From positions 1-7,538 of the forward strand of contig DFGW01000229.1 of assembly GCA_002372465.1 (NCBI GenBank): a stretch of DNA of 7,538 bases. The letters are read 5' to 3'. A program made the translations under genes and the position numbers. Each line of letters starts with the position of its first letter. Positions within the stretch are counted from its first letter, which is position 1. Source of the stretch: Butyrivibrio sp. UBA3740 (GTDB lineage Bacteria; Bacillota; Clostridia; Lachnospirales; Lachnospiraceae). Positions 5,710 to 7,538 of this stretch are shown piece by piece. The notes beneath the pieces were generated by a model. That model saw only the letters and a program-made list of their open reading frames with translations. It did not search any database and was not told the origin of the DNA.

Positions 5710-6939
5710 ATGACATTTGAAGAAGCTAAAAAGAAACTGGAAACCTATGGTCAGCTCCATGTTTTGAAATATTATGACGAGCTCTCAGACAGTGAGAAGG
5801 CGGACCTTATAAAGCAGATTGATGAGATAGACTTTTCTGTGCTCGAGAACTGCAAGAACCTTGGAAAGAGCGAGGGTCGTGGTAAGTTTGAGCCTCTTGC
5901 AGCAATGCAGGTTTCTGAGATTGAGAAGAGACATGATGAGTTCTTCAACGCAGGTGTTGAGACCATCAAGGCAGGTAAGGTAGGAGCAGTTCTTCTTGCC
6001 GGTGGAATGGGAACAAGACTTGGTTCTGACAACCCTAAGGGAATGTATGACATCGGACTTACAAAGCATGTTTATATTTTCCAGAGGATCATTGAGAACC
6101 TTCTTGATACAGTTAAACAGGCAGGTGGTACATATATCCACCTCTTCATCATGACAAGTGAGAAGAATAATGATGTTACTATCAGCTTCCTTAAGGAGCA
6201 CAACTACTTCGGATATCCTGAGGACAAGGTAACATTCTTTAAGCAGGATATGGCTCCTGCATCTGATTACAACGGAAAGGTATACATGGAGGGCAAGGGC
6301 AGAATCTCCACATCTCCTAACGGAAATGCCGGATGGTATGCTTCAATGCTTAAGGCAGGTCTTCGTGATGTTATCCTCAAGGAAGGCATCGAGTGGATGG
6401 ATATCTTTGCTGTAGATAACGTACTTCAGAGAATAGCAGATCCTTGCTTCGTAGGTGCTACAGTAATTGAAGGTGTTGCCTGCGGTGCTAAGGTTGTCAG
6501 AAAGAACGCTCCTGACGAGGGTGTTGGCGTTATGTGTCTTGAGGATGGTAAGCCATCAATCGTTGAGTACTACGAGCTTACACAGGAAATGATGGATGCT
6601 AAGGATGAGAACGGCGATCCTGCTTACAACTACGGTGTTATCCTTAACTACCTCTTCAACGAGAAGGCACTTTTCAATATCGCCAAGAACACACTTCCTC
6701 TTCATATTGTTGAGAAGAAGATACCTTACATTGATGAGAATGCAAACCTGATCAAGCCTGATAAGCCAAACGGATGCAAGTTCGAGCAGCTAGTTCTTGA
6801 TATGATCCATGAGCTTGATTCATGCCTTCCTTATGAGGTTGTAAGAGAGCACGAGTTTGCTCCTATCAAGAACCCTACAGGAAAAGACTCTGTTGAGTCA
6901 GCAAGAGAGCTCTGCAAGCTTAACGGAATCGAGCTTTAA
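5710..6939 (+). CDS. UDPGP-family UDP-sugar pyrophosphorylase, UAP1 (UDP-N-acetylhexosamine) type
   Basis: This 409-residue cytoplasmic enzyme joins UTP and a sugar 1-phosphate to give a UDP-sugar and pyrophosphate. The nucleotide-binding signature is LLAGGMGTRLG...PKG (95-111). Other blocks match eukaryotic UDP-N-acetylglucosamine pyrophosphorylase (UAP1/AGX) as I recall it: MYDIGL (112-117), SPNGNAG (202-208), AVDNVLQRIADP (234-245), CGAKVV (258-263), VEYYEL (285-290), KKIPYID (336-342), LIKPDKPNG (347-355) and EFAPIKN (382-388). The substrate is therefore more likely GlcNAc-1-P or GalNAc-1-P than glucose-1-P, though bacterial members are usually named only UDPGP type 1, and glucose-1-P cannot be excluded. 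It is unrelated to the usual bacterial GlmU: no left-handed helix acyltransferase repeats are present. It has its own promoter, and galE follows 125 bases later in the same direction. Lysine is mostly AAG and leucine mostly CTT/CTC, suggesting good expression. Confidence 0.88.
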   Translation: MTFEEAKKKLETYGQLHVLKYYDELSDSEKADLIKQIDEIDFSVLENCKNLGKSEGRGKFEPLAAMQVSEIEKRHDEFFNAGVETIKAGKVGAVLLAGGMGTRLGSDNPKGMYDIGLTKHVYIFQRIIENLLDTVKQAGGTYIHLFIMTSEKNNDVTISFLKEHNYFGYPEDKVTFFKQDMAPASDYNGKVYMEGKGRISTSPNGNAGWYASMLKAGLRDVILKEGIEWMDIFAVDNVLQRIADPCFVGATVIEGVACGAKVVRKNAPDEGVGVMCLEDGKPSIVEYYELTQEMMDAKDENGDPAYNYGVILNYLFNEKALFNIAKNTLPLHIVEKKIPYIDENANLIKPDKPNGCKFEQLVLDMIHELDSCLPYEVVREHEFAPIKNPTGKDSVESARELCKLNGIEL

Positions 6940-6980
6940 ACCCAGTTAACAAAAAGACAGCTTGTTATAACATATTTGAA

Positions 6981-7009
6981 TTGTTTTTATCGGCTGGTTT
7001 ATATACAAT
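6981..7009 (+). promoter_or_regulatory. Possible promoter of galE in the 125-base gap
   Basis: TTGTTT (6981-6986) and TACAAT (7004-7009) are 17 bases apart, a fair but not strong match to the sigma-A consensus. The gap (6940-7064) otherwise holds an imperfect inverted repeat (6945-6952 with 6962-6971, two-base bulge) that is not followed by a T-run, so I see no terminator. galE may be read both from this site and by read-through from the upstream gene. Confidence 0.45.
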
Positions 7010-7037
7010 TTCCAATAGATAAAAACAAAAAATCTAG

Positions 7038-7538
<501 letters not shown>

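Noticed and set aside
6945..6971. Terminator after the pyrophosphorylase gene
   Set aside because: The inverted repeat is short, AT-rich and bulged, and is not followed by a T-run.

Overview
The window reads as ordinary chromosomal DNA from a low-to-moderate GC Firmicute. Lachnospiraceae (Butyrivibrio-like) is my best guess. It rests on the gene mix: a DUF1848 protein, a fused PPK2 protein, a secreted GH25 lysozyme with clostridial-type wall-binding repeats, and a UAP1-like UDPGP enzyme. It also rests on strong Shine-Dalgarno sites, AT-rich sigma-A promoters and GC-hairpin/T-run terminators. The taxonomic call is inference. I see no phage, insertion sequence, CRISPR array, tRNA or rRNA.

Layout. 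Bases 1-168 hold a probable gene tail from the left and two strong hairpins. A DUF1848 protein with a C-terminal radical-SAM-like cysteine motif follows on the minus strand (169-1101). It is divergent from a plus-strand D-2-hydroxyacid dehydrogenase (1229-2188). The dehydrogenase converges, across a hairpin, on a minus-strand two-domain PPK2 polyphosphate:nucleotide phosphotransferase (2243-3721). That gene is divergent from a plus-strand secreted GH25 muramidase (3875-5569), which has a clear promoter and terminator. A UAP1-type UDP-sugar pyrophosphorylase (5710-6939) and the first 158 codons of galE (7065-window end) close the window.

The left part is a set of single genes in alternating directions, most with their own control signals, so shared function should not be read from adjacency. 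The exception is the right end. The nucleotidyltransferase and GalE point the same way, and their families act in succession: one makes a UDP-hexose or UDP-N-acetylhexosamine and the other epimerises it at C4. Together they would supply UDP-sugars for wall or exopolysaccharide synthesis. The GH25 enzyme just upstream also acts on the envelope but has its own transcription unit.

No clearly new multi-gene system is visible. The points most worth checking are the uncharacterised DUF1848 protein, whose CX3CX2C motif is near the C-terminus instead of the N-terminus; the eukaryote-like UAP1-type pyrophosphorylase beside galE; the unknown ligand of the 13-unit repeat domain; and the degenerate N-terminal half of the PPK2 fusion.
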